NCBI GenBank assembly: GCA_947455805.1
Contig: CANGSN010000187.1
Location: 1-6,493, forward strand
Direction of reading: 5' to 3'
Source of the DNA: Planctomycetota bacterium
GTDB taxonomy: Bacteria > Planctomycetota > UBA1135 > UBA2386
DNA: 6,493 bases
The position numbers and the translations under genes were made by a program. Positions 1 to 5,895 of the stretch are shown one piece after another. Numbering within the stretch: the stretch's first letter is position 1; the number at the start of each line of letters is the position of its first letter. The notes under the pieces are model-generated. The model worked only from the letters and a program-made list of their open reading frames with translations, searched no databases and was not told the DNA's origin.

Positions 1-403
1 CGCGCGGCTTGCGATCGCCGAGCTCGGCGATGCCGACGCGCGCGAGCCAGGCCTCGGCCGTGCGGCGAGCTTCCGCAGCCACGGCCCCGCGCGCGCGCAA
101 ACCGAACGCCACGTTGTCGCGCACCGTCAGGTGCGGGAACAGCAGCGGCTCCTGCGGCAGGTAGCCGACGTGGCGCTGCTCCGGCACCACGAATCGTCCG
201 GCCGCAGGCGCGTCGAGCAAGTCGTCGCCGAGGCGCAGTTCGCCAACAGCCAGCGGCAGCAGCCCGGCCATCGCCTGCACACAGCTCGACTTGCCGGCTC
301 CGTTCGGCCCGACCAGCGCCAGCGTCTCACCAGCGGCGACGTCGAGCTGCACGTTCGCGGCGAACGTGCCGCGCTGCAGCGTGCCGTGCAACGAGAGCTT
401 CAT
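1..403 (-). CDS. modC: Molybdate ABC transporter ATP-binding protein ModC (partial, C-terminus beyond window)
   Basis: This is the ATPase subunit expected to drive molybdate or tungstate import with ModB and ModA at the cytoplasmic face of the inner membrane. The visible 134 residues start MKLSLHGTLQRG. They carry a Walker A P-loop, GPNGAGKSS, at about residues 32-40, and a Q-loop in YLPQEPLLFPHLTV at about 81-94 with Q84. The frame is open to base 1, so the LSGGQ signature, Walker B, H-loop and any C-terminal TOBE/Mop domain lie outside the window. The start ATG (403-401) overlaps the modB stop as ATGA and has a good AGGAG ribosome binding site five bases upstream. The ATPase domain alone would fit many ABC families; the molybdate call rests on the adjoining ModA, ModB and Mop-domain regulator. 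Confidence 0.9.
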   Translation of the reverse strand, partial: MKLSLHGTLQRGTFAANVQLDVAAGETLALVGPNGAGKSSCVQAMAGLLPLAVGELRLGDDLLDAPAAGRFVVPEQRHVGYLPQEPLLFPHLTVRDNVAFGLRARGAVAAEARRTAEAWLARVGIAELGDRKPR

Positions 404-1197
404 CGCCGCTCCTGCCCGGGGAAGCCGTGGCGCAGCACGAACAGCACGCCGACCGAGACCGCGACCAGGATCACGCTGAGTGCGATGGCGACGTTCGGCT
501 CGCTCTCCATCGCCATGCCACAGGCGAGCGGCATCGTGCGCGTCGTGCCGTCGAGGTTGCCGGCGAACATCTGCGTGGCGCAGTACTCGCCGAGCCCGCG
601 CGCCCAGCACAGCAGTGCGCCGGTGCGCAGCGACGGCAGCACCATCGGCAGCGTCACCGTGAGGAACCGCCGCAGCGGCGAGGCGCCGAGCGTGCTGGCG
701 ACGTCGAGGTAGCGGCGATCGAACGCGCGCAACCCGGCTTCGACGCTGAGCACGAAGAACGGCATGCCCATGTAGGCGGCGGCGACGACGGTGGCGAACG
801 TGGTGAACGGCAGGCCGATGCCGAACCAGCGGTCGAGCCAGGCGCCGACGAGACCGTTCCGGCCGAAGGCGAGCAGCAGCGCGATGCCGGCGGTGATCGG
901 CGGCAGCACGATCGGCAGCGTGACGACGATGCGCACGACGGTGCGCAGCGGCGAGTGGCCCGACGCCAGCCACACGGCGAGCGGCAAGCCGAACCCGATC
1001 GCCAGCAGCAGCGCCGAACCCGAGCTGACCAGCGACAGCCCCACCGCGCGCAGCACCGCCGGCTGCTGCAGCAGCGCTGGCAGCTCGCCCCACGGCGTGC
1101 GCACCAGCAGGCCGAGCAGCGGCAGGGCGAACAGCAGGGCGGCGAGCAGCGCCACCGTCGCCAGCCCGGTGCGGGCGATGGGACCACGCCCGATCAT
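400..1197 (-). CDS. modB: Molybdate ABC transporter permease ModB
   Basis: This is the inner-membrane permease of the molybdate importer, 265 residues, slightly longer than the roughly 230 of E. coli ModB. Hydrophobic segments lie at about residues 11-32, 52-78, 86-111, 131-155, 185-210 and 236-255, so five or six membrane helices are likely. The cytoplasmic EAA-type loop that docks on the ATPase is visible at about 165-188 (DVASTLGAS, then RRFLTVTLP). The stretch RGLGEYCATQMFAGN at about 200-214, followed by GTTRTMPLA, matches the conserved ModB/CysT-type pattern R-LGE-GAT-M-AGN. The ATG (1197-1195) overlaps the modA stop as ATGA. I saw no convincing Shine-Dalgarno sequence, so translation is probably coupled to modA. 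Specificity for molybdate rather than tungstate or sulfate cannot be read from the permease alone. Confidence 0.93.
   Translation of the reverse strand: MIGRGPIARTGLATVALLAALLFALPLLGLLVRTPWGELPALLQQPAVLRAVGLSLVSSGSALLLAIGFGLPLAVWLASGHSPLRTVVRIVVTLPIVLPPITAGIALLLAFGRNGLVGAWLDRWFGIGLPFTTFATVVAAAYMGMPFFVLSVEAGLRAFDRRYLDVASTLGASPLRRFLTVTLPMVLPSLRTGALLCWARGLGEYCATQMFAGNLDGTTRTMPLACGMAMESEPNVAIALSVILVAVSVGVLFVLRHGFPGQERR
409..413 (-). promoter_or_regulatory. Ribosome binding site of modC
   Basis: On the minus strand, AGGAG lies five bases before the ATG at 403-401, inside the last codons of modB. It supports that start and suggests that modC is initiated efficiently within the overlapping modB-modC message. 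Confidence 0.65.
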
Positions 1198-1976
1198 GGC
1201 GACACGAAGCCGTGTTGGCGCAGCAGCGCGCGCCCGGCCTCGCTGCGCACGAAGGCGACCAACGCTTCGCCGCCGGCGCGGTTGCCGCCGCGCGCGAGCA
1301 CGGCGATCGGATAGCTGGCGACGACGTTCTGCGCGCTCGGGATCGCCACGCCTTCGACGCCGTCCACCTTGGTGTCGGTGGCGTAGACGACGCCGGCATC
1401 GACCTCGCCGAGCTGCACCTTGCCGACGACCGCCTTGACGCTCGACTCGTCGGAGACCGAACGCACCGTCAGCTGCTGCGCGGCCAGGGCCTGGCGCGCG
1501 TACTTGCCGGCCGGCACGTCCGGCGCGCACAACACGACCTTCAACTCGGCGCGCGCGAGGTCGCCGAGACCCCGCACGCCCTTCGGATTGCCGGCCCGCA
1601 CGGCGATCGCGAGCTCGTTGCGCGCGAACTCGACCGGCGCCGCGGCGGTCACGCCGCCGTCGACGACCTTCTGCATGTTCGGCTGGTCGGCCGCAGCGAA
1701 CACGTCGGCCGCGGCTCCTTCGCACAGCTGCAGCGCCAGCTGCGGCGAGCCGGCGAAGTGCAGTTCGACCTTCTGCCCCGGATGCTGCTGCTCGTAGGCG
1801 GCTGCGATCGCCTGGAAACTCGCCGTCAGCGATGCCGCCGCGAACACACGGATCGGCGCCGTCGACGGCGGCGTGACGGTAGGTTCTGTCGTGCGGCTGC
1901 AGGCCGCGAGCAGGCTGAGCAGAGCCGCGGCAGGAAGGAGGCGTGGGTGACGACTCGAGGAGTGCTTGTCGGTCAT
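1194..1976 (-). CDS. modA: Molybdate-binding lipoprotein ModA
   Basis: This is the extracytoplasmic solute-binding protein that captures molybdate (or tungstate) and delivers it to ModB. It has 260 residues. A lipoprotein signal peptide ends in LLAAC, with the likely lipidated Cys at 26, followed by a Thr/Pro-rich linker to about residue 41. Family motifs follow: FAAASLT at 45-51 (first oxyanion-binding serine region), HFAGSPQLALQL at 73-84 (second serine, S77), ADVFAAAD at 90-97, VPAGKYARQAL at 154-164, and GEVDAGVVYATD at 190-201 with the conserved Tyr198. In place of the common Gly-Ser-Ser it has Gly-Ser-Pro at 76-78. The ATG (1976-1974) overlaps the regulator stop as ATGA, with a weak GAAGG seven bases upstream. 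A tungstate-preferring protein is possible. Confidence 0.93.
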   Translation of the reverse strand: MTDKHSSSRHPRLLPAAALLSLLAACSRTTEPTVTPPSTAPIRVFAAASLTASFQAIAAAYEQQHPGQKVELHFAGSPQLALQLCEGAAADVFAAADQPNMQKVVDGGVTAAAPVEFARNELAIAVRAGNPKGVRGLGDLARAELKVVLCAPDVPAGKYARQALAAQQLTVRSVSDESSVKAVVGKVQLGEVDAGVVYATDTKVDGVEGVAIPSAQNVVASYPIAVLARGGNRAGGEALVAFVRSEAGRALLRQHGFVSP

Positions 1977-2485
1977 GACTTCGCCTTCTTGCCGGAACGC
2001 GCCCCACCGCCGTTGCCGCGTTGCTTCGCCTTGCGCGCGGGCCCGGCGCGCAGCGCGGCTTCACTCGCTTCGTCGGCGTCCAGCGCCGTCACCGCCTCGG
2101 TGGCGAGTTCGACGACGACGTTCGTCGCCTTGACCACGGCGTAGGCCATGACGCCGGGCTGCAGCCGCAGGTTGTCGACCGATTCACGGGTCACCAACGA
2201 GACCAGGCGGAACGGCCCGCAGCGCAGTTCGACCTGCGCCGCGACCTTGTCGCGCACGACGCGGGTGACGATGCCGAGCAGGTGGTTGCGCGCCGACGAC
2301 ACCGAGCCGAACTCCGGATCGTCGTCGATGCGTTCGGCCAGCTGCGCCAGCCGCGCGCCGTCGACCAAGCGCTGCCCGCCCTGCGTGCGCGTCGTGCGCA
2401 GCTTGCCGCTGTCGGCGAGGCGACGCACGGTGTCGACGCTGACGCCGAGGATGCGGGCGGCGTGGCCCAGGCGGTAGGCGACCAT
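1973..2485 (-). CDS. HTH (MerR/excisionase-type) - Mop domain regulator, likely molybdate-responsive
   Basis: This is a 170-residue one-component regulator. Residues 4-50 form a MerR/excisionase-type helix-turn-helix (YRLGHAARILGVSVDTVRRLADSGKL, then TQGGQRLVDGARL). Residues 63-127 form one Mop/TOBE domain with the hallmark start SARNHLLGIV, the core LVSLVTRESVDNLRLQPG and the end AYAVVKATNVVVE. Mop domains bind molybdate or tungstate, usually as oligomers sharing sites at subunit interfaces. An alanine-rich linker leads to a basic tail of about 20 residues rich in Lys, Arg and Gly, which may add DNA affinity. It is the first gene before modABC, with a 4-base overlap into modA, so it probably reads oxyanion levels and controls the operon. 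That role is inferred from domains and position. It is not ModE, which has a LysR-like winged helix and usually two Mop domains. No Shine-Dalgarno sequence precedes its ATG. Confidence 0.85.
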   Translation of the reverse strand: MVAYRLGHAARILGVSVDTVRRLADSGKLRTTRTQGGQRLVDGARLAQLAERIDDDPEFGSVSSARNHLLGIVTRVVRDKVAAQVELRCGPFRLVSLVTRESVDNLRLQPGVMAYAVVKATNVVVELATEAVTALDADEASEAALRAGPARKAKQRGNGGGARSGKKAKS

Positions 2486-2490
2486 GCCGT

Positions 2491-2509
2491 GGTTCTAAGG
2501 GCCCGAACC
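2491..2509 (-). promoter_or_regulatory. Candidate operator or RNA hairpin: 19-base inverted repeat before the regulator start
   Basis: On the minus strand, GGTTC, nine bases (including the palindrome GGGCCC) and GAACC form a perfect 5-base inverted repeat. It ends five bases before the regulator ATG (2485-2483). It lies where an autoregulatory operator or a start-masking hairpin would be. The function is inferred only; five-base arms can occur by chance in GC-rich DNA. Confidence 0.35.
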
Positions 2510-2517
2510 TGGCATCT

Positions 2518-2552
2518 GCAAGGCCGGTCCCCAGCCGAAGCTGGCGGCCTGC
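2518..2552 (-). terminator. Strong intergenic hairpin with UUCG tetraloop (possible terminator after the SET gene)
   Basis: Directly after the SET-gene stop, the minus-strand RNA reads AGGCCG, CCAGC, UUCG, GCUGG, GGAC, CGGCCU. This gives a perfect 5-bp inner stem capped by a C(UUCG)G tetraloop, one of the most stable RNA loops known. A 6-bp outer stem adds to it, with a 4-base bulge on the 3' side. Flanking GC/GC could add two pairs across a bulged U. No U-tract follows, so it is not a classical intrinsic terminator. It may end or attenuate transcription, protect an mRNA end, or form part of the mod operon leader. Confidence 0.5.
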
Positions 2553-2951
2553 TCAGACCGCCGGGAACCACACCGGCCGCGGGTCGTCCGGGTCGCCGTG
2601 GTAGTTGATCGTGACCTCGTCGCCCGGCGCGATCGGCCGCACGCAGGTGATCACCAGCAGCCGCGCCGCGGGCTCGATGCGGAACGCGGCGTTGGCCGGG
2701 CACGCGTGGTTGTAGAGCGACGCCCAGCCGAGCGCGCAGGCGTTGTGCGCGTAGTCCCACCAGAAGAAGTAGTCGTCGAGCAGCGTGCCGCGCAGCGACT
2801 CGACCTGGCTGCGCGGCACGACCAGCACCGGCGCGCGTTCGAGCACTTCGCCGGGGGCGAAGGCGCGTTCGGCGAAGACGCCGCGGCCGCGGCCGGGGGA
2901 TTCACGGACGAGCAGACCGACGGGGGACGTGGGAGTGGGCAAGCTCTGCAT
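2553..2951 (-). CDS. Small SET-domain protein, putative protein-lysine N-methyltransferase
   Basis: This is a 132-residue protein made almost entirely of a SET domain, the fold that transfers a methyl group from S-adenosylmethionine to lysine. Visible motifs are GRGVFA at 22-27 (cofactor side), LYNHACPANA at 79-88 (matching the NH-x-PNA core of the family), and APGDEVTINY at 108-117, which supplies the usual catalytic Tyr (Y117). The middle stretch DDYFFWWDY at 59-67 and the C-terminal WFP resemble short bacterial stand-alone SET proteins. The Cys-rich post-SET motif is absent, as is common in that group. The length is close to a minimal SET domain. The ATG (2951-2949) has no clear Shine-Dalgarno sequence and no good in-frame alternative just upstream. 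The gene follows the histidine kinase by 74 bases on the same strand. The substrate is unknown; ribosomal or DNA-binding proteins are possible. Confidence 0.85.
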   Translation of the reverse strand: MQSLPTPTSPVGLLVRESPGRGRGVFAERAFAPGEVLERAPVLVVPRSQVESLRGTLLDDYFFWWDYAHNACALGWASLYNHACPANAAFRIEPAARLLVITCVRPIAPGDEVTINYHGDPDDPRPVWFPAV

Positions 2952-2977
2952 GGTGTGGCAGCGCGGAAGCGAAGCAC

Positions 2978-3005
2978 GCCGCCCAGGCCTCGTCGAGCCT
3001 GCGGC
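2978..3005 (-). repeat. Inverted repeat in the kinase-SET spacer
   Basis: On the minus strand, GCCG and CAGGC pair with GCCTG and CGGC around an 8-base loop (TCGACGAG), with two unpaired G on the 3' side. This makes a 9-bp interrupted stem between the kinase stop and the SET start. There is no U-tract, so a weak terminator, a processing site or chance in GC-rich DNA are all possible. Confidence 0.3.
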
Positions 3006-3025
3006 TGCCCGCTTCGTTGGCGCCG

Positions 3026-4429
3026 TCAGAAGCCGCCGCCAGCACCGGTGCCAGCGCCGATCGCGGCGAGCCGCGGCTGGCCGAATCCCGGCAGCAGCAC
3101 GACGAAGCCGGCACCGCCGAGCGACGAGTCCTCGCACCAGCGCAGGCCGCCGAGGCGCGCCACGATCGCGCGACTGGTCGCGAGCCCGAGGCCGGTGCCC
3201 TGCGGCTTGTCGGTCAGGTGGTCGCGCAGCTGGTGGAACTTCTCGAACACCGCGCGGCGGTCGTCCGGCGGCACGCCGGGGCCCGAGTCCTCGATGCGCA
3301 GTTCCCAGCCCTCGTCGCGCACGCCGAGGCCGACGCGCACCTCGCCGCCCGTCGGCGTGAACTTCACGGCGTTGTCGAGCAGGCTGGTGACGACCTGCTG
3401 CAGGCGCGGCGCATCGCCGAGCAGTGCTGGCGCTTCGCCGTGCAGTTCGAGCTGCAGGTCGATGCAGCGCTTGCCGGCGGCCGCCTGCATGCGCTGCACG
3501 CAGTCGCGGACGATGCCGGTGCCGTCGACGGTGTCGTTGGCGAACTTCGCCTCGCCGCTCTCGAGCTGCAGGTAGTCGAACATCGCGTCGACGAGGTGGC
3601 TCAGCTGCAGCCCTTCCTCGTGGATGACGCGGACGAACTCGGGCCACTCCGCCGACTCGCCCGGCACCATGTTGCGCAGGATCTCGGCGTAGGCGCAGAT
3701 GTTGGTCAGCGGCGTGCGCAGCTCGTGCGAGACGCTCGACAAGAAGCTGTCCTTGAGGCGCTGCAGCTCGTGCGCGCGCGTGCTGTCGACCAGCAGGAAC
3801 ACGCTGCCGAAGTCCTGGCCGGTGCGCCGCGACGTCGCCTCGACCGCGGTCAGGTCGTAGACCGCGTCGCGGCACGGGATCGCCGCGTAGCGGATCTGCG
3901 GCAGCTCGTCGGCGAGCACCGGCTGTTCGCGCAGCGCCTGCCACGCTTCGCGCGCGCGCTGGCCGAGCTCCGGCATCAACGCCTCCCACAGCAGCAGCCC
4001 TTGCGGATCCTGCATCGGCATGCGCGTCGCGCGCCGCGCCGCCGGATTGGCGAGCACGATCTCGCCCGCGGTGTCGACGACCAGCACGCCTTCGCGCAGC
4101 GCTTCGAGCACCGAGCGCGAACGTTCGTGCGCGAGCTCGAGCGACATCACCTGCGCCACCGCGTCGCGTTGCCCTTCGCTGCGCGCGGCACGCGCGACGA
4201 CGTGCACCTTCTCCGCTGCTTCGGCGCGCACCGCCAGCCGCTCGATCGCCATCGCCAGCAGGCTCGCACTGACCATCAGCGCAGCGACCGGCGGCGGCAG
4301 CGCGAACGCGAGCCCGATGGTGAAGGCCACCAGCCCCACGCCGACGACGCGCAGCACCAGCCGGCGACGGTCCAACACGAGCCGCGGCAGCGGTTCGATC
4401 TCGGCGTTGGTTGCGACTGGGCGGCGCAT
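3026..4429 (-). CDS. Membrane-anchored PAS sensor histidine kinase
   Basis: This is a 467-residue sensor kinase that autophosphorylates on His and passes the phosphate to a response regulator not present in the window. Two close membrane helices at about residues 24-44 and 46-63 are separated only by a Pro-rich turn, so there is no periplasmic sensor domain. A helical, coiled-coil-like linker (65-105) leads to a PAS-like domain at about 106-215 (VLEALREGVLVVDTAGEIVLANPAA). The dimerisation domain carries FLSSVSHELRTPLTN with phospho-acceptor H235. The ATPase domain shows the N box with N353 (SLLDNAVKFTP), the G1 box DSGPG at 381-385, the F box FEKF at 395-398 and the G2 box GTGLGL at 411-416. 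All catalytic motifs are intact. The C-terminus ends in a Gly/Ala-rich tail. The ATG (4429-4427) lacks a Shine-Dalgarno sequence, and no alternative start codon lies close upstream in frame. The gene is divergent from the HEAT gene. Confidence 0.92.
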   Translation of the reverse strand: MRRPVATNAEIEPLPRLVLDRRRLVLRVVGVGLVAFTIGLAFALPPPVAALMVSASLLAMAIERLAVRAEAAEKVHVVARAARSEGQRDAVAQVMSLELAHERSRSVLEALREGVLVVDTAGEIVLANPAARRATRMPMQDPQGLLLWEALMPELGQRAREAWQALREQPVLADELPQIRYAAIPCRDAVYDLTAVEATSRRTGQDFGSVFLLVDSTRAHELQRLKDSFLSSVSHELRTPLTNICAYAEILRNMVPGESAEWPEFVRVIHEEGLQLSHLVDAMFDYLQLESGEAKFANDTVDGTGIVRDCVQRMQAAAGKRCIDLQLELHGEAPALLGDAPRLQQVVTSLLDNAVKFTPTGGEVRVGLGVRDEGWELRIEDSGPGVPPDDRRAVFEKFHQLRDHLTDKPQGTGLGLATSRAIVARLGGLRWCEDSSLGGAGFVVLLPGFGQPRLAAIGAGTGAGGGF

Positions 4430-4529
4430 TGCCCACGGTATCGAACGGCTGGACGCGGCCCCTTGATCCTGGAGCGTTGCTGTAGCCCTTGCCGGGCGGC
4501 AGCCGATGAATCCGACTCGGAGGAACCGC
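4430..4529. promoter_or_regulatory. Divergent intergenic region between the kinase and HEAT-protein genes
   Basis: These 100 bases separate two genes read in opposite directions, so promoters for both must lie here or inside the neighbouring genes. I could not find a convincing -35/-10 pair on either strand. The plus-side ribosome binding site at 4519-4524 is the only clear element. A second in-frame ATG for the HEAT protein at 4506 falls in this region but is less well supported. Confidence 0.5.
4519..4524 (+). promoter_or_regulatory. Ribosome binding site deciding the HEAT-protein start
   Basis: GGAGGA lies five bases before the ATG at 4530, ideal Shine-Dalgarno spacing. The upstream in-frame ATG at 4506 has only a poor match before it. 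Starting there would also add eight residues (MNPTRRNR) before the hydrophobic segment. The 4530 start is therefore preferred. Confidence 0.75.
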
Positions 4530-5888
4530 ATGCGCCTGCTCGAACTCTGCCTGCTGACTGCGCTGTCGCCCCAGGACCCGACCCCGGCTCCCACGGGCCA
4601 AGAAGCCCCGGCGGTGGTCGCGCCAGCCCAGCCGACCGGACAGGCGACGCCGACCGCGGAACCGACCGAGGCCGCGCCGAACCCGGCGCCGACGGCCGTC
4701 ACCGCCACGCCGACTGCGACCGAACCCACGGCCACGCCGACGCCTCCGCAGGATCCAGCCGCCGTCGTCGCCACGGCCGAACAGGCCGGCGACTCGTTCG
4801 ACGGCGACGCCTTGGTGCGCGTCACCCACGGCGACGACGAGGCGCTCGCCAACCGCGCGGTCGCCGTGCTGGGCAAGGCGAAGAAGGGCGCCGGCTCGCC
4901 GTTCCTGCAGCAGATCGTCGCCAGCGGCAAGCACGGCACGACGCGCGCTCTGGCGATGCAGGCGCTGACCCGGGCACCGGAGGTCGGCATCACCTCGACG
5001 GCGATCGAAGCGCTCGGCGACACCGACCGCCGCGTGCGCACGTTCGCAGCCGAGACGCTCGGCAAGCTGCGCCGTCCGGCGGCCGTCGAACCGCTGCTGG
5101 CGGTGCTCGACCGCACGCGCACCGAGGCAGAGCCCGGCGTCGCCACCGACGTGCAGGCGGCGCTGCTGGCGCTGCACGACCTCGGCGCCACCGACAACCT
5201 GCTGCGCGCAGCCACCGCGGTGCACGACGGCAAGGCCGAAGGCGCCGGGGAAGCACTCGCCTACTTCCTGCAGGAACGGTCGCACGGACTGCCGCGCAAC
5301 GACGAGCTGACGCTGCTGCTGGCGGTGCTCGGCCACCGCGAGCAATTGGTGCGGCGCTTCGCCATCGGCCGCCTCGCCGAGCTCGGCGAACGCAGCGCCG
5401 CGGCGGCGCTCGAGAAGCGCCTCGGCGTCGAGAACGACCAGCTGCGGCCGATGCTCGAAGCGGCGCTGATGCAGCTGCGGCACGACCCGCTGCAGCAGCC
5501 GACCGACGAGCTGGCGCTGGCCAAGGACAACGCGAAGAAGCTGTGGCACAAGGCGACCACCTGGTGGAACGCCGCATCGCCGACCGAACAGGGCATCGCC
5601 GCCGGCACGCCAGTGGCGCTGCTGCTGTTCGCCTGGCTGCTCGGCCGTCGCCGCCGTGCGCAGGCCGCGGCCGCCGAAGCCGCGGCGATGGCGGCGATGG
5701 TGGCGCCGTCCGAGGAGTACGCCGAGCAGGTCGCGGCCGAAGCCGCCGAACTGGTGGCCGCCGCGGAGGAATTCGCCCAGCAGGACGCCCCGGCGGCGGA
5801 GCAGGCCGCCGGCGACGAGACCTTCGCCGAAGCCGTCGAAGGCGAGCCGACCGAAGACGCGGAGGAGCCGGCGCGATCCGGCCGCTGA
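4530..5888 (+). CDS. HEAT-repeat type I membrane protein with Pro/Thr-rich stalk and acidic Ala/Glu-rich tail
   Basis: I recognise the architecture but no named family; the protein has 452 residues. A short signal-like hydrophobic start (MRLLELCLLTALS) is followed by PQDP and a low-complexity Pro/Thr/Ala stretch to about residue 78, probably an exposed stalk. Residues 85-320 are helical with HEAT/PBS-lyase-like repeats, clearest at 156-193 (AIEALGDTDRRVRTFAAETLGKL, then AAVEPLLAVL) and again near 257-297. Such repeats form protein-binding superhelices. A single membrane helix at about 355-371 is followed by RRRR, which predicts the tail inside and the repeats outside. The tail (377-452) is rich in Ala and Glu, probably helical and strongly acidic. 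No catalytic motif is seen. It is divergent from the kinase and seven bases before the next gene. A scaffold or interaction role is the most that can be inferred. If the N-terminal segment is not a signal peptide, topology would reverse. Confidence 0.82.
   Translation: MRLLELCLLTALSPQDPTPAPTGQEAPAVVAPAQPTGQATPTAEPTEAAPNPAPTAVTATPTATEPTATPTPPQDPAAVVATAEQAGDSFDGDALVRVTHGDDEALANRAVAVLGKAKKGAGSPFLQQIVASGKHGTTRALAMQALTRAPEVGITSTAIEALGDTDRRVRTFAAETLGKLRRPAAVEPLLAVLDRTRTEAEPGVATDVQAALLALHDLGATDNLLRAATAVHDGKAEGAGEALAYFLQERSHGLPRNDELTLLLAVLGHREQLVRRFAIGRLAELGERSAAAALEKRLGVENDQLRPMLEAALMQLRHDPLQQPTDELALAKDNAKKLWHKATTWWNAASPTEQGIAAGTPVALLLFAWLLGRRRRAQAAAAEAAAMAAMVAPSEEYAEQVAAEAAELVAAAEEFAQQDAPAAEQAAGDETFAEAVEGEPTEDAEEPARSGR
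4704..4741 (+). repeat. Short direct repeat in the Pro/Thr-rich stalk
   Basis: GCCACGCCGAC occurs at 4704-4714 and again at 4731-4741, a 27-base (9-codon) period. Both copies encode Ala-Thr-Pro-Thr, at residues 59-62 and 68-71. This is consistent with the low-complexity stalk having grown by small in-frame duplication. Confidence 0.5.
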
Positions 5889-5895
5889 TCTCGTG

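Noticed and set aside
1202..1215. Small perfect hairpin (ACACG, 4-base loop, CGTGT) just before the modB start
   Set aside because: It lies within the last codons of modA and has only five pairs. It could modulate coupling but is equally likely to be chance.
400..2064. Upstream extension of modB giving a 554-residue protein
   Set aside because: The extension is an out-of-frame reading of modA with Arg-rich composition. The ATG at 1197 gives a normal ModB length and overlaps the modA stop as ATGA.
427..2144. Long plus-strand open frames opposite modB, modA and the regulator (427-1314 and 1212-2144)
   Set aside because: They are antisense to well-supported genes, rich in Arg, Gln and His, and lack recognisable motifs.
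2486..2552. Possible molybdenum-cofactor riboswitch ahead of the mod operon
   Set aside because: The whole spacer is 67 bases and its folding is taken up by one simple hairpin. The known riboswitch is larger and multi-branched.
4430..4529. Sigma-70-like promoter pairs (for example TTGATC near 4463)
   Set aside because: No partner -10 hexamer at suitable spacing was found on either strand, so no promoter is called.
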